Of a stretch of 8,185 nucleotides of DNA, positions 1 through 6,399 are shown in pieces. This DNA comes from Desulfococcus sp. Lineage in GTDB: Bacteria; Desulfobacterota; Desulfobacteria; Desulfobacterales; Desulfosalsimonadaceae. The position numbers and the translations under genes were made by a program. Within the stretch, counting starts at the first letter, position 1, and the number at the start of each line of letters is the position of its first letter. The DNA is taken from positions 1 through 8,185 of the forward strand of contig JAHECJ010000072.1 in assembly GCA_024641805.1 (NCBI GenBank). The letters are read 5' to 3'. The notes below the pieces were generated by a model, which made no database searches, was not told where the DNA came from, and saw nothing but the letters and a program-made list of their open reading frames with translations.

Positions 1-1
1 G

Positions 2-205
2 GAAGTCAAGCAGATAAAAACAGGGTTCTGGCATATTGCCGATAAAGCAAACGTTCCCATTGTCCTTTTATATAAAGATGCTCAGAAAAAACAGCTGCTG
101 ATTCTGGGCCACATGTTTCCCGGCACATCCAAAAAAGACGATTTGATTAAAATCCGCGATATCTACCGCAATGCAGGGTATGAAATTCCATTGGCAGGGA
201 ATTGA
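2..205 (+). CDS. PlsC-like 1-acylglycerol-3-phosphate acyltransferase, C-terminal fragment
   Basis: This is an open frame from the window edge to a TGA at 203-205, 67 residues, with the N-terminus cut off by the window. The fragment begins EVKQIKTGFWHIADKANVPIV, which resembles the late part of the PlsC/LPLAT acyltransferase fold: a K-T-G-F-x-x-I-A helix followed by the 'vPIv' strand (acyltransferase block IV). Family knowledge: these enzymes transfer an acyl chain to lysophosphatidic acid or a related acceptor at the inner membrane. The upstream catalytic HX4D motif would lie outside the window, so activity cannot be judged. The tail is short, as in the small single-domain PlsC relatives. 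A 176-base gap separates it from the next gene, so it is probably a separate transcription unit. The family call is fairly secure, the exact substrate is not. Confidence 0.7.
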   Translation, partial: EVKQIKTGFWHIADKANVPIVLLYKDAQKKQLLILGHMFPGTSKKDDLIKIRDIYRNAGYEIPLAGN

Positions 206-226
206 AAAACGATTGAACCGGTTTTT
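204..226 (+). terminator. weak candidate terminator after the acyltransferase
   Basis: AAAAAC and GTTTTT arms lie on either side of GATTGAACCG directly after the stop codon, so the T-run forms the 3' side of the stem. The stem is only six base pairs, mostly A-T. Position after a gene end is the main support. Confidence 0.25.
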
Positions 227-275
227 AAGGCGTTAAAATCGGCTCTCATTATGCGCATTCATCATTGATAATGTA

Positions 276-304
276 TTGAATTCGTATTTATCTTGCTTTA
301 TTCT
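276..304 (+). promoter_or_regulatory. candidate sigma-70 promoter for the HNH/FmdE unit
   Basis: TTGAAT (276-281) is separated by 17 bases from TATTCT (299-304), each four of six to the consensus. It sits in the AT-rich gap (206-381), about 75 bases ahead of the YajD-type start. Apart from this and the weak hairpin, nothing else is seen in the gap. Confidence 0.25.
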
Positions 305-381
305 GTTATATCCGAATGTTTTTTTGAATTTCCATTTTTAAAAATATGTGTCGGTCAATTGGACCACGGGAGGATATTCAT

Positions 382-771
382 ATGTCATCAGGTAAGAGCT
401 GGATGGAAGAGATGCTCGAAGAAGCCCGCCGCAACCGGGAACTGAAGGAAAAATCATATAGGGGAAGGGCGCTCAAGCTTTTTCCGCCGATTTGCGCCCG
501 CTGCGGACGGGAATTCGAGGGAAAGAGATTGCGGGAACTGACTGTCCATCACAAAGACCATGACCATGATAATAATCCGCCGGACGGAAGCAATTGGGAA
601 CTGCTGTGTCTTTACTGCCATGACAATGAGCATTCGCGGATGGAGGTGTCCCAGTGGTATGAGGGGTCTCCGACCGGCAGCAGAGCAGAGGATGGGCCGA
701 CATTGACTCACAAACCGTTTGAAGGCCTTGGCGAGTTGCTTAAAAAGATGAAAACAGGTGAGTCCAAATAA
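382..771 (+). CDS. yajD: YajD-type HNH nuclease family protein
   Basis: The protein has 129 residues, close to the length of Escherichia coli YajD. The core matches that family nearly word for word: a first zinc-type pair Cys38-x-x-Cys41, then RELTVHHKDHDHDNNPPDGS from residue 51, then NWELLCLYCHDNEH at 71-84 with Cys76-x-x-Cys79. These give the HNH signature (His57, Asn71, His80/His84) on a four-Cys zinc scaffold. The N-terminus is charged and helical, and the tail (KPFEGLGELLKKMK) matches the family's usual ending. Start choice: the frame is open back to an ATG at 346, but the ATG at 382 has a clear GGGAGG ribosome site at 368-373, eight bases away, and fits the family. Function in the cell is not established for YajD; nucleic-acid binding or nicking is the family expectation. 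It lies 23 bases before the FmdE-like gene, so the two are probably cotranscribed. Confidence 0.88.
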   Translation: MSSGKSWMEEMLEEARRNRELKEKSYRGRALKLFPPICARCGREFEGKRLRELTVHHKDHDHDNNPPDGSNWELLCLYCHDNEHSRMEVSQWYEGSPTGSRAEDGPTLTHKPFEGLGELLKKMKTGESK

Positions 772-794
772 ACCTCTGTTAAGGAGTAAGTCCG

Positions 795-1328
795 ATGATG
801 GACGTTAAGTACAAGGATCTGATTGCATTTCACGGGCACAGCTGCCCCGGACTGGCCATTGGATATCGAATGACAACCGCTGCCCTGTCTTTTTTTCCTG
901 GAAAACGGTCGGAAGATGAAGAGCTCGTGGCCATTGTCGAAAATAATGCCTGCGGCGTGGATGCCCTGCAGGTTCTTTCCGGCTGCACTTTCGGCAAAGG
1001 CAACCTGATTTTTAAGGACTATGGTAAGCATGTGTATACCCTGTATGAGCGCAAATCGAAAAAAGGGGTGCGGGTGGTCTTTAATTTCGGCGGCATTCCG
1101 GAAAATTTAAGACAGGACCGGGCGCAATTCATTGACTGGCTGTTAACTGTCCCGGAAAAAGAAATTATTCAATCCAGGGAAGTGGCAATTGACGCCCCGG
1201 CGCCGGCCCGGATCTTCAAGTCCGTTACCTGTGAATTTTGCGGTGAGGAAGCCATGGAAACCCGGATTCGGAAAGTTGCCGGGAAAACCGCCTGCATTCC
1301 GTGTGCGGAGAAACAATTGGGAATCTGA
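795..1328 (+). CDS. FmdE-like metal-binding protein with C-terminal zinc ribbon
   Basis: This 177-residue protein belongs to the FmdE family, named after formylmethanofuran dehydrogenase subunit E. Diagnostic segments are FHGHSCPGLAIGYRM at residues 12-26 (His13, His15, Cys17), NNACGVDALQVLSGCTFGKG at 50-69 (Cys53, Cys64) and KDYGKHVYTLY at 74-84. A zinc ribbon closes the protein: Cys146-x-x-Cys149 and Cys167-x-x-Cys170. No membrane segment or signal peptide is seen, so it should be cytoplasmic. The start at 795 has AAGGAG at 781-786, eight bases away; a second ATG follows at 798. No fmd/fwd catalytic subunits are present, so formylmethanofuran chemistry should not be assumed. In non-methanogens the family occurs as stand-alone proteins of unclear role, with links to molybdenum, tungsten or other metal handling only proposed. 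The family call is strong, the function is unknown. Confidence 0.85.
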   Translation: MMDVKYKDLIAFHGHSCPGLAIGYRMTTAALSFFPGKRSEDEELVAIVENNACGVDALQVLSGCTFGKGNLIFKDYGKHVYTLYERKSKKGVRVVFNFGGIPENLRQDRAQFIDWLLTVPEKEIIQSREVAIDAPAPARIFKSVTCEFCGEEAMETRIRKVAGKTACIPCAEKQLGI

Positions 1329-1625
1329 TATCGTGACCTTTAATAATAAACCTGTCTGGGCAACGAAGGCCGTCATTGACTCCCATTGAACCCAGCAAAT
1401 CGAAGATTTTCCTGTTCCCTGAGTATGAAAATATGTGAACGTGATGGCCGTTATTTGTTGATAATGAAAAGGAGGCCGAATTAAGAATTTTTAATGGATG
1501 CGCTTGATTGTGATGTGTTGTTCGGAAAACTTTTTTTGGCAGGGAAACTGCTATTTGACACAACATCCCAGATCGCGGCAGGGAATATGCACAATGTCGG
1601 TATTCAAAAATTTCGACTTAGAAAG
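1329..1625. other. intergenic gap between two convergent genes
   Basis: This stretch separates the FmdE-like gene from the convergent large membrane protein gene. I find no confident gene and no clean terminator for either neighbour. A 48-codon frame (1494-1640) overlaps the convergent gene's end but lacks a well-placed ribosome site; a GGAGG at 1471-1475 is too far from its ATG. The notable content is a direct repeat, GGCAGGGAAACTGC (1538-1551) and GGCAGGGAATATGC (1577-1590), listed separately as sigma-54-like boxes. Confidence 0.6.
1537..1591 (+). promoter_or_regulatory. two tandem sigma-54-like (-24/-12) boxes
   Basis: TGGCAGGGAAACTGCT (1537-1552) and CGGCAGGGAATATGCA (1576-1591) both place GG and GC at the exact spacing of the RpoN consensus TGGCACG-N4-TTGCW. 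The first differs at two fixed positions, the second at three. They begin 39 bases apart and point right, toward the 3' end of the convergent gene, so any transcript would be antisense to it. No gene begins downstream on this strand, so chance similarity remains quite possible. Confidence 0.25.
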
Positions 1626-4600
1626 TTAATATTTCTTTAATGCCAGACTGGCGTTTAGGTAACTCGGATTTTTCAGCAAGGCATCCCGAAATGATTTTTC
1701 AGCTTCATTAACTTGTCGCCCTTGCTCATATGCAATCCCCAATTGGTAATATAGCCTGGCTGTTTCCGGTTTCAAATCGATTGCCCATTGAAAATAATTT
1801 ACAGCTTCCCCTGGTTTCTGCAACTCCAGCAATAATTGCCCAATAGTTTCTAAGATGGCCACTGTAAAAGGATCCATTAAAAGAGCCTTGTTAGCTGCAT
1901 CTATGGAGTTTGTATATTCTCCTGATTTCTGGTATGCCCAGCACTTGAGAAGCCATGCAACGGCTATATTCGGGCTCTGCTGTAATAAGTTATCCGCCGC
2001 TTCATGAATCGTTTGACTCCTGATCTGGCCGGAGCCGATTTTCATACGAAAAATAGATAAAACCTTGTCCTCCTGATCCCGGAGTGCCTGATTCTCAGGC
2101 AATCGTTCTAAAGCATTGATAATGAGCTGTAGTCTGGAGAGCAGATTCCTGTCGCAGTGTGAGGCCAGTAAGTCTGTTGAAACATCATAGAGCCTGTTTT
2201 GGTATTGAAGCCATCTTTGTTTTTCTTGTGTTGATATGCCGGACCAGGTAATGTGTTTCAGGAGAGAATCTTTTTGACGGACCGATGTAATGAATTGATT
2301 CAGCAGTTCTTTGTCTCCGGCAACATCCTGTAATAGATAGAACTCAACATATGGGAAATTATCGGAGTTTGCATGGTACGTTTTAAGGTAGTGCTTTAAA
2401 TCATGTTCATCGCCAATATACCAGCTGAAAAAATCATTGTCGGTCTGAAGATTCATATGCGTCAAACTTTGACGAATAGATGATTGAATCAGATTTCGGC
2501 GAACTTCTGCTATCGAAAATCGCTGCGAATGCTCAGATCCGACAAGGTAGATCATGCTGTATGGTTTTGTGGTTGGAAACCATACCGTTACATGGGGAAA
2601 AACGTCCAGAAATGTTCCCAGGATGCTGTCAAATGAAGAGTGGGTGATGCGATTGACATGAAGCTTGGTGACGAAAAGGCCTTCCGGCTCCAGGTGTTGC
2701 TTCGCGTTTTGAAAGTGCTCTTTTGTAAATAGGGCGGAACTACCCGGATTATGAGGGGCATCTGCATCGTTTAGGATTAAATCATATTGTTTTGCTGTAA
2801 GGTGAAGATAGTTTTTTGCATCCATATAAATCATACGAACATGATCCTGAAGCTTGTCGCCAAGATTGATATGATTAAAATATTGCAGCGACAGTTCAAC
2901 AACTTCCGGTGAGATCTCCACGCAGTCAATTTCTTTAAGGTTATGACGAACCAGGCAATCAGTTGTTTCGCCGGACCCAAAACCAATCGTAAGGATTTTT
3001 TCGGCACTCGGATTCAGTAAAGCGCCTAAATGTCCTAATGTCTTCTGGGCACTTCGGATTTCATTGCCATCACCTGCAATCCCGGTCCCCGAAACACTGA
3101 GTAGGCGTTCCTGCTCATCGATGCCGAATACTGTGTTCACCGTTACAGTGGCGGATACTCCTTCTTTGTAATCAACCAGTTGTTTGTTTTCCGTGTTAAA
3201 AAGCCGGCGGGGCATGAGGTCCCCGGGGATACAAAAAATCATCAGGGACATTAGCGTTGCCACGACCAGAGATGCAATTCGCTGATATTTTGTAAGATCA
3301 ATTGTAATTGACTGAACCAGAAATGTACTTGTCCAGAGGATTAATAATCCAAGTACTATGACTGATCCCTGGATACCCAGATGCGGAATCAGAAAGAATG
3401 CAGTGAGAATTCCCCCGGTCACTCCCCCTATGGTGTTGATCCCATAAACGGTCCCGGTTGATTGTCCTGTTGAAAACCCATTGATACTGAATGCCTGAAG
3501 CGCCAGGGGAAACCCGACGCCCATCATGATTGACGGGAAAATAAAGAGAAAGGAACTCAGCAGCAGAGGCAAAGCCGTGGCCGGAAATCCAAGGTCCATA
3601 AAACCGCCAAAATGTGGTGCAATATAATTTTGAATAAATTCTGCCCACATGACCAGTAAGACGGGATAATTAATTCCTAAGATTCCCAGAAATATCAGGC
3701 TGCCGCATAGCCCGAGCGTCGGGTTTGCGAAACGCTTTGAAAGACGACTGCCGATCCATACCCCGATTACATTTCCCGCCAGATAGATAATCAGAACTGT
3801 TGAAAAGACATACGTAAAATTCCCAAGCAAAAATACAATACTGCGCATCCAGATTAATTCGTAACCAATGCTGACCAACCCGCTGATGAAAATTGCGGTT
3901 AAGAGCATTGAACGTGAAAAGCGATTTGCTGAAAGCCCGGAGAAAGACCGAAAGACGTGTGGTTCTAATGGTTTGAGTTTTTGCTGGTATTGGCGAGACA
4001 ATATCCAGCCGCCAAGAGCCACTATCAGGTTTATGGCGGCGGCTATGAAAAGGGTCCCCATCAATCCGGCCAGGCGAATCAGTACAAACCCGGCCAGAAA
4101 GCAACCAAGGACAGCGCCGGCGATATTTACAGCATAAAGACGGCCGACAATGTTTCCGACATCTTTTTTAACGGTTACAATTAATTGCGCCAGCAATGGA
4201 ATCGTGCTTCCCATCGCGATGGTTGGAATCAGCAGAAGCGCGGCGGATAATAGAATTTGAATAACCAGCAGAAGTTCAGAAGAAAGAAACGGGGAATTTT
4301 GAAAAAGCCAGCGGTAAAATTTGTCTGCCAGCCCCAGAGACAGGGGAAAGATCAAGGCCGAAACCGTTGCGACAATTTCCATGAATACATACAACCGCAA
4401 TGGCCTGGAGATTCGATGCAAATACCGGCCCATGATAAACGATCCAAGGGCCAGGCCGGCCATAAAAGTAGAAACCAGTATGCTGGCAGCAAACGTCGTG
4501 TTCCCGATGGTCAGCTTAAGAAATCGGCCCCAGGCAATCTCGTCGATGAGGGAGCAAAAACCGGATCCGAAATAGATCAGATATATCCATCGGATCGTAT

Positions 4601-4640
4601 TTTGGGGAATTAATTGATATTGTGAATTGTTCGTCTGCAC
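1626..4640 (-). CDS. fused MFS-like membrane domain / spermidine-synthase-like domain / TPR protein
   Basis: This 1004-residue protein has three parts. Residues about 15-475 are polytopic, with roughly 13 hydrophobic helices and Gly-rich turns (FMAGLALGSFIMGR at 59-72), as in the MFS-like half of fused MFS/spermidine synthases. Residues about 490-770 form a Rossmann methyltransferase fold of the SpeE type: SAM-type glycine loop ILTIGFGSGE (549-558), acidic VEIS (574-577), MDAKNYL (606-612) and YDLILNDADAP (619-629) followed by LFTKEHF. Residues about 888-992 hold three TPR repeats. Family knowledge: true spermidine synthases move an aminopropyl group from decarboxylated SAM to putrescine. Here the usual YHE substrate segment is absent (AQKTLGHLGALL instead) and the D-x-x-D-P pair reads D-A-D-A-P, so polyamine synthesis is doubtful. 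The start is a GTG with no good ribosome site; an in-frame TAA seven codons upstream excludes earlier starts. Its reaction and substrate are unknown. Confidence 0.85.
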   Translation of the reverse strand: MQTNNSQYQLIPQNTIRWIYLIYFGSGFCSLIDEIAWGRFLKLTIGNTTFAASILVSTFMAGLALGSFIMGRYLHRISRPLRLYVFMEIVATVSALIFPLSLGLADKFYRWLFQNSPFLSSELLLVIQILLSAALLLIPTIAMGSTIPLLAQLIVTVKKDVGNIVGRLYAVNIAGAVLGCFLAGFVLIRLAGLMGTLFIAAAINLIVALGGWILSRQYQQKLKPLEPHVFRSFSGLSANRFSRSMLLTAIFISGLVSIGYELIWMRSIVFLLGNFTYVFSTVLIIYLAGNVIGVWIGSRLSKRFANPTLGLCGSLIFLGILGINYPVLLVMWAEFIQNYIAPHFGGFMDLGFPATALPLLLSSFLFIFPSIMMGVGFPLALQAFSINGFSTGQSTGTVYGINTIGGVTGGILTAFFLIPHLGIQGSVIVLGLLILWTSTFLVQSITIDLTKYQRIASLVVATLMSLMIFCIPGDLMPRRLFNTENKQLVDYKEGVSATVTVNTVFGIDEQERLLSVSGTGIAGDGNEIRSAQKTLGHLGALLNPSAEKILTIGFGSGETTDCLVRHNLKEIDCVEISPEVVELSLQYFNHINLGDKLQDHVRMIYMDAKNYLHLTAKQYDLILNDADAPHNPGSSALFTKEHFQNAKQHLEPEGLFVTKLHVNRITHSSFDSILGTFLDVFPHVTVWFPTTKPYSMIYLVGSEHSQRFSIAEVRRNLIQSSIRQSLTHMNLQTDNDFFSWYIGDEHDLKHYLKTYHANSDNFPYVEFYLLQDVAGDKELLNQFITSVRQKDSLLKHITWSGISTQEKQRWLQYQNRLYDVSTDLLASHCDRNLLSRLQLIINALERLPENQALRDQEDKVLSIFRMKIGSGQIRSQTIHEAADNLLQQSPNIAVAWLLKCWAYQKSGEYTNSIDAANKALLMDPFTVAILETIGQLLLELQKPGEAVNYFQWAIDLKPETARLYYQLGIAYEQGRQVNEAEKSFRDALLKNPSYLNASLALKKY

Positions 4641-4690
4641 AGGGCAAAATTCAGGGGATTAATAGCGGCGGCGCTCATGCATATTGGCTC

Positions 4691-4750
4691 AAAAAAATTG
4701 CAAGCCCGGTGCATTTGATTTGCATAATATTCAAATCAAATGCACCGGGC
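4691..4750 (-). terminator. long perfect hairpin, probable terminator of the 97-residue gene
   Basis: GCCCGGTGCATTTGATTTG (4704-4722) and its exact complement (4732-4750) form a 19-bp perfect stem with a nine-base loop. It begins 18 bases beyond the stop codon of the minus-strand 97-residue gene. On that strand the stem is followed by TTGCAATTTTTTT (4703-4691), a T-run set back by six bases. AAATT (4695-4699) can also pair with AATTT (4754-4758) to extend the stem past an internal loop. No T-run follows on the plus strand. The stem is longer than most intrinsic terminators, so an RNA-stabilising or processing role is also possible. Confidence 0.65.
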
Positions 4751-4768
4751 AAAAATTTGATAAGTTTA

Positions 4769-5062
4769 TTAATTTTCATTTAAGGCTGATTGAAGGAGTT
4801 CAATCGCTTGAAAAAGTTCCTGGCATTGAGCATTTGGAGATTGTGGGTTGCAAGCTTCGGCTTTTTCAATCCATTCATTCAATAGACTCTGAATTTGCTG
4901 TGTGTCCTGAGTGGCAATTACCGAACGCGCCATGGCGGTATACTCATCTTCTACCGGTACGTTGCAGAGCCCTTCCGGCACCAAGAAAATGAATAATGCG
5001 AATATACAGATTATTAGTGCAAAGCACATTTTTTTTGAAAGAAATTCAACTTGATTTATCAT
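4769..5062 (-). CDS. small exported protein of unknown family
   Basis: This is a 97-residue protein. Residues 1-33 look like an export signal: two lysines (10-11), then a long hydrophobic run MCFALIICIFALFIFLV (12-28) and a polar break PEGLC. The segment before Cys33 is not a proper lipobox, so a Sec signal peptide or a single membrane anchor is more likely than a lipoprotein. The mature part is acidic and helical (QQIQSLLNEWIEKAEA; CQELFQAIELLQSALNEN), with two cysteines at 71 and 80 that could form a disulfide after export. Start choice: the frame is open to 5119, but the ATG at 5062 has AAAAGGAC seven bases upstream and puts the hydrophobic run near the N-terminus. It lies 58 bases behind the IPTL-CTERM gene on the same strand, suggesting a shared role at the cell envelope. 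I do not recognise the family. Confidence 0.7.
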   Translation of the reverse strand: MINQVEFLSKKMCFALIICIFALFIFLVPEGLCNVPVEDEYTAMARSVIATQDTQQIQSLLNEWIEKAEACNPQSPNAQCQELFQAIELLQSALNEN

Positions 5063-5084
5063 TTTTATCGTCCTTTTGGAATTA

Positions 5085-5113
5085 ATTATCTTTATGCTAT
5101 TACTATCTATCAA
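5085..5113 (-). promoter_or_regulatory. candidate sigma-70 promoter for the 97-residue gene
   Basis: On the minus strand TTGATA (5113-5108), a 17-base spacer and GATAAT (5090-5085) each match five of six consensus bases. The -35 box begins just after the stop of the upstream gene. The predicted start of transcription near 5078 leaves a very short leader that still carries the AAAAGGAC ribosome site. This would give the small gene its own promoter in addition to read-through. Confidence 0.4.
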
Positions 5114-5120
5114 AAACAAA

Positions 5121-5963
5121 TTAACTGATCGCTCGCCTGCGCAATATGATAATCGCAGTGAGGCCCAAAAGCATTGACATCAAAATTATACCCCATTCGG
5201 AAAGGGTAGGGATGGGTACATAAGGTGGAATTGGAATATAGAGGGGGTTGTAAAAACTGACTGCCGTATTGTCAGGCACTGAATCAGCTGTATTACAAGC
5301 ATAAGTCAAACCATCTGTCGGGGGTGGGGTGTTTTGGATTCCGGTGGTGGAACCGGAACCATGCTCCGGATTGCCGGGCCCGATCTGAAAAACAAAGTCG
5401 CTGCTCTGGTGGTACAGGATCGCTTCCATGTCCCATGGTCCGCCGCCGCCGCCATAATGAGTGACGTCATCCCACATAAAAACCGTGCAGGCTTCTCCGG
5501 GATTCCGGTCGCTGGTTCTCGGGCAGGGAGAGAAATACTGGACATAACCAGTGGACACTAAGTCATCATGCAGGGGATAAAGCCTTGCACCGCCACCGGT
5601 GGAAGGAATACTGGGCAATGGGCAGTCATTGCTCAGGTCTGGGCCGGCATCAGCCGGTTCGGTGCTGATATATCCGTTGCTGGCCATGTTCAGCTGATTA
5701 TAAACAGAACCAAAAAAGTAAAACGGCGCATTCAGAGCAATCCCGCCTGATGAGACATCATCACCGTTAAAAATTTGTGTCCCCGTGGCGCTGATGTCGA
5801 TGAAATTGTAATTAACTGTTGCCTCTGCCTGGTCCGCCCAGGTATACCCAAAGGCATCCGGCCCGCCGGTTGCCGCAAGACATTTAAAAGGAAGCATTAG
5901 CATAATGGCTGCTAAGCCGGCGATTAAAAAAGCAAAACCCATCCGAATAGAGTGAATGTGCAT
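5121..5963 (-). CDS. secreted protein with C-terminal IPTL-CTERM sorting signal
   Basis: This 280-residue protein has a Sec signal peptide (residues 1-31; hydrophobic FAFLIAGLAAIMLMLPF, then a likely cut near CLAA-TGG). Residues about 37-240 look like one all-beta extracellular domain: FGYTWADQ, then NYNFIDIS, APFYFFGSVYNQLNMASNGYI (an 'xxF.F.G..Y......NGy' core), DDL at 133-135, VFMWDDV and TTGIQN. This pattern recurs in secreted adhesin-like and peptidase-associated beta-sandwich domains. A Pro/Tyr linker leads to IPTLSEWG (251-258), a hydrophobic segment (258-274) and RRR (275-277), the complete IPTL-CTERM tripartite signal. Family knowledge: such signals are thought to be processed by a dedicated exosortase (XrtH type), which is not in this window. 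Four cysteines (114, 147, 159, 223) could form disulfides. Start: ATG at 5963 with AGGGGG close upstream; ATG at 5942 is an alternative. The ligand or role of the domain is unknown. Confidence 0.85.
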   Translation of the reverse strand: MHIHSIRMGFAFLIAGLAAIMLMLPFKCLAATGGPDAFGYTWADQAEATVNYNFIDISATGTQIFNGDDVSSGGIALNAPFYFFGSVYNQLNMASNGYISTEPADAGPDLSNDCPLPSIPSTGGGARLYPLHDDLVSTGYVQYFSPCPRTSDRNPGEACTVFMWDDVTHYGGGGGPWDMEAILYHQSSDFVFQIGPGNPEHGSGSTTGIQNTPPPTDGLTYACNTADSVPDNTAVSFYNPLYIPIPPYVPIPTLSEWGIILMSMLLGLTAIIILRRRAIS

Positions 5964-6019
5964 TGAACCCCCTTGATGATTTTTCGCAGTTAGTGGATCT
6001 AATTATAAAATTTCAGATA

Positions 6020-6048
6020 GTTAAAACAGGAAACGAAAAATTTGTCAA
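6020..6048 (-). promoter_or_regulatory. candidate sigma-70 promoter for the IPTL-CTERM gene
   Basis: On the minus strand a perfect TTGACA (6048-6043) is followed by a 17-base spacer and TTTAAC (6025-6020). A perfect TATAAT lies further downstream at 6007-6002 but lacks a good -35 partner. The predicted leader is about 50 bases, ending in the AAGGGGG ribosome site ahead of the start at 5963. Confidence 0.5.
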
Positions 6049-6126
6049 ATACTTTTCATAACAATGCTTCAGAATAAGCTGATCTTTTTTCTGATCGTGA
6101 GCGGGAAAAGTCGGTGTTGATCAATA

Positions 6127-6156
6127 TTGACAAAACGACTGGATATTTTTTATGAA
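6127..6156 (+). promoter_or_regulatory. candidate rightward promoter ahead of the repeat region
   Basis: TTGACA (6127-6132) is separated by 18 bases from TATGAA (6151-6156). A transcript would run through all four repeats before reaching the DUF4395 start at 6574, giving a leader of over 400 bases. The -35 is perfect; the -10 is only four of six. Confidence 0.25.
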
Positions 6157-6201
6157 TTCAAAACATTTTTGATAAACCGATAATAAAATGTTAGGTAATT
6201 T

Positions 6202-6365
6202 AATTATGCGCATCTAAACAATTCTCAGTCCAGTGGTATTGAAACTCTTTACTGATGGGGCAATTATTCAAACTGGCAAAACTGAATAATTGATGCTCAA
6301 AAAAAACATCGCATTTGGGTAAGATTTTAATGTTTCAAGCTGAAATTTGTTAACAGGCACAATTA
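6202..6365. repeat. inverted-repeat-bounded element, copy 1
   Basis: The left end, AATTATGCGCATCTAAAC then AATTCTCAG (6202-6228), is an imperfect inverted copy of the right end, GCTGAAATTTGTTAACAGG then CACAATT (6339-6364). The ends are about 110 bases apart on the inside. The interior holds a perfect 10-bp hairpin (6261-6270 with 6283-6292). The layout resembles a MITE-like non-autonomous element, although no transposase or clear target duplication is seen. Confidence 0.5.
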
Positions 6366-6399
6366 TTAATAAATTATGTGCCTCTTAACAATTCTCAGC
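6339..6399. repeat. 23-base imperfect inverted repeat at the junction of the two elements
   Basis: GCTGAAATTTGTTAACAGG plus CACA (6339-6361) pairs with TGTGCCTCTTAACAATT plus CTCAGC (6377-6399) with three mismatches, across a 15-base AT-only loop (6362-6376). This is the best-matched pair among the four repeat copies. In RNA it could fold into a long hairpin; in DNA it could be a dyad operator. Confidence 0.65.

Noticed and set aside
346..381. Upstream ATG at 346 as the start of the YajD-type gene
   Set aside because: It lacks a ribosome site, whereas the ATG at 382 has GGGAGG at proper distance and gives the length expected for the family.
795..1328. Annotation as a true formylmethanofuran dehydrogenase subunit
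   Set aside because: No other fmd/fwd subunit is nearby, and family membership alone does not show participation in that complex.
1225..1566. 113-codon minus-strand open frame across the end of the FmdE-like gene and the following gap
   Set aside because: Much of it lies opposite the conserved FmdE zinc-ribbon coding sequence, it has no recognisable protein pattern and no convincing ribosome site.
1494..1640. 48-codon plus-strand frame in the convergent gap
   Set aside because: The nearest GGAGG is 18 bases from its ATG, it overlaps the end of the convergent gene, and the protein resembles nothing I know.
3298..4137. Several frames of 80-145 codons in other frames of the large membrane protein gene
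   Set aside because: They are shadows of the transmembrane-domain coding sequence; the 1004-residue frame has clear family motifs throughout.
4610..4678. 22-residue minus-strand frame overlapping the GTG start of the large membrane protein, considered as a leader peptide
   Set aside because: It has no ribosome site, and its sequence has no run of regulatory codons that would suggest attenuation.
5063..5119. Upstream start at 5119 for the small exported protein
   Set aside because: It would bury the hydrophobic export segment behind about 30 mostly polar residues, has no ribosome site, and overlaps the candidate promoter.
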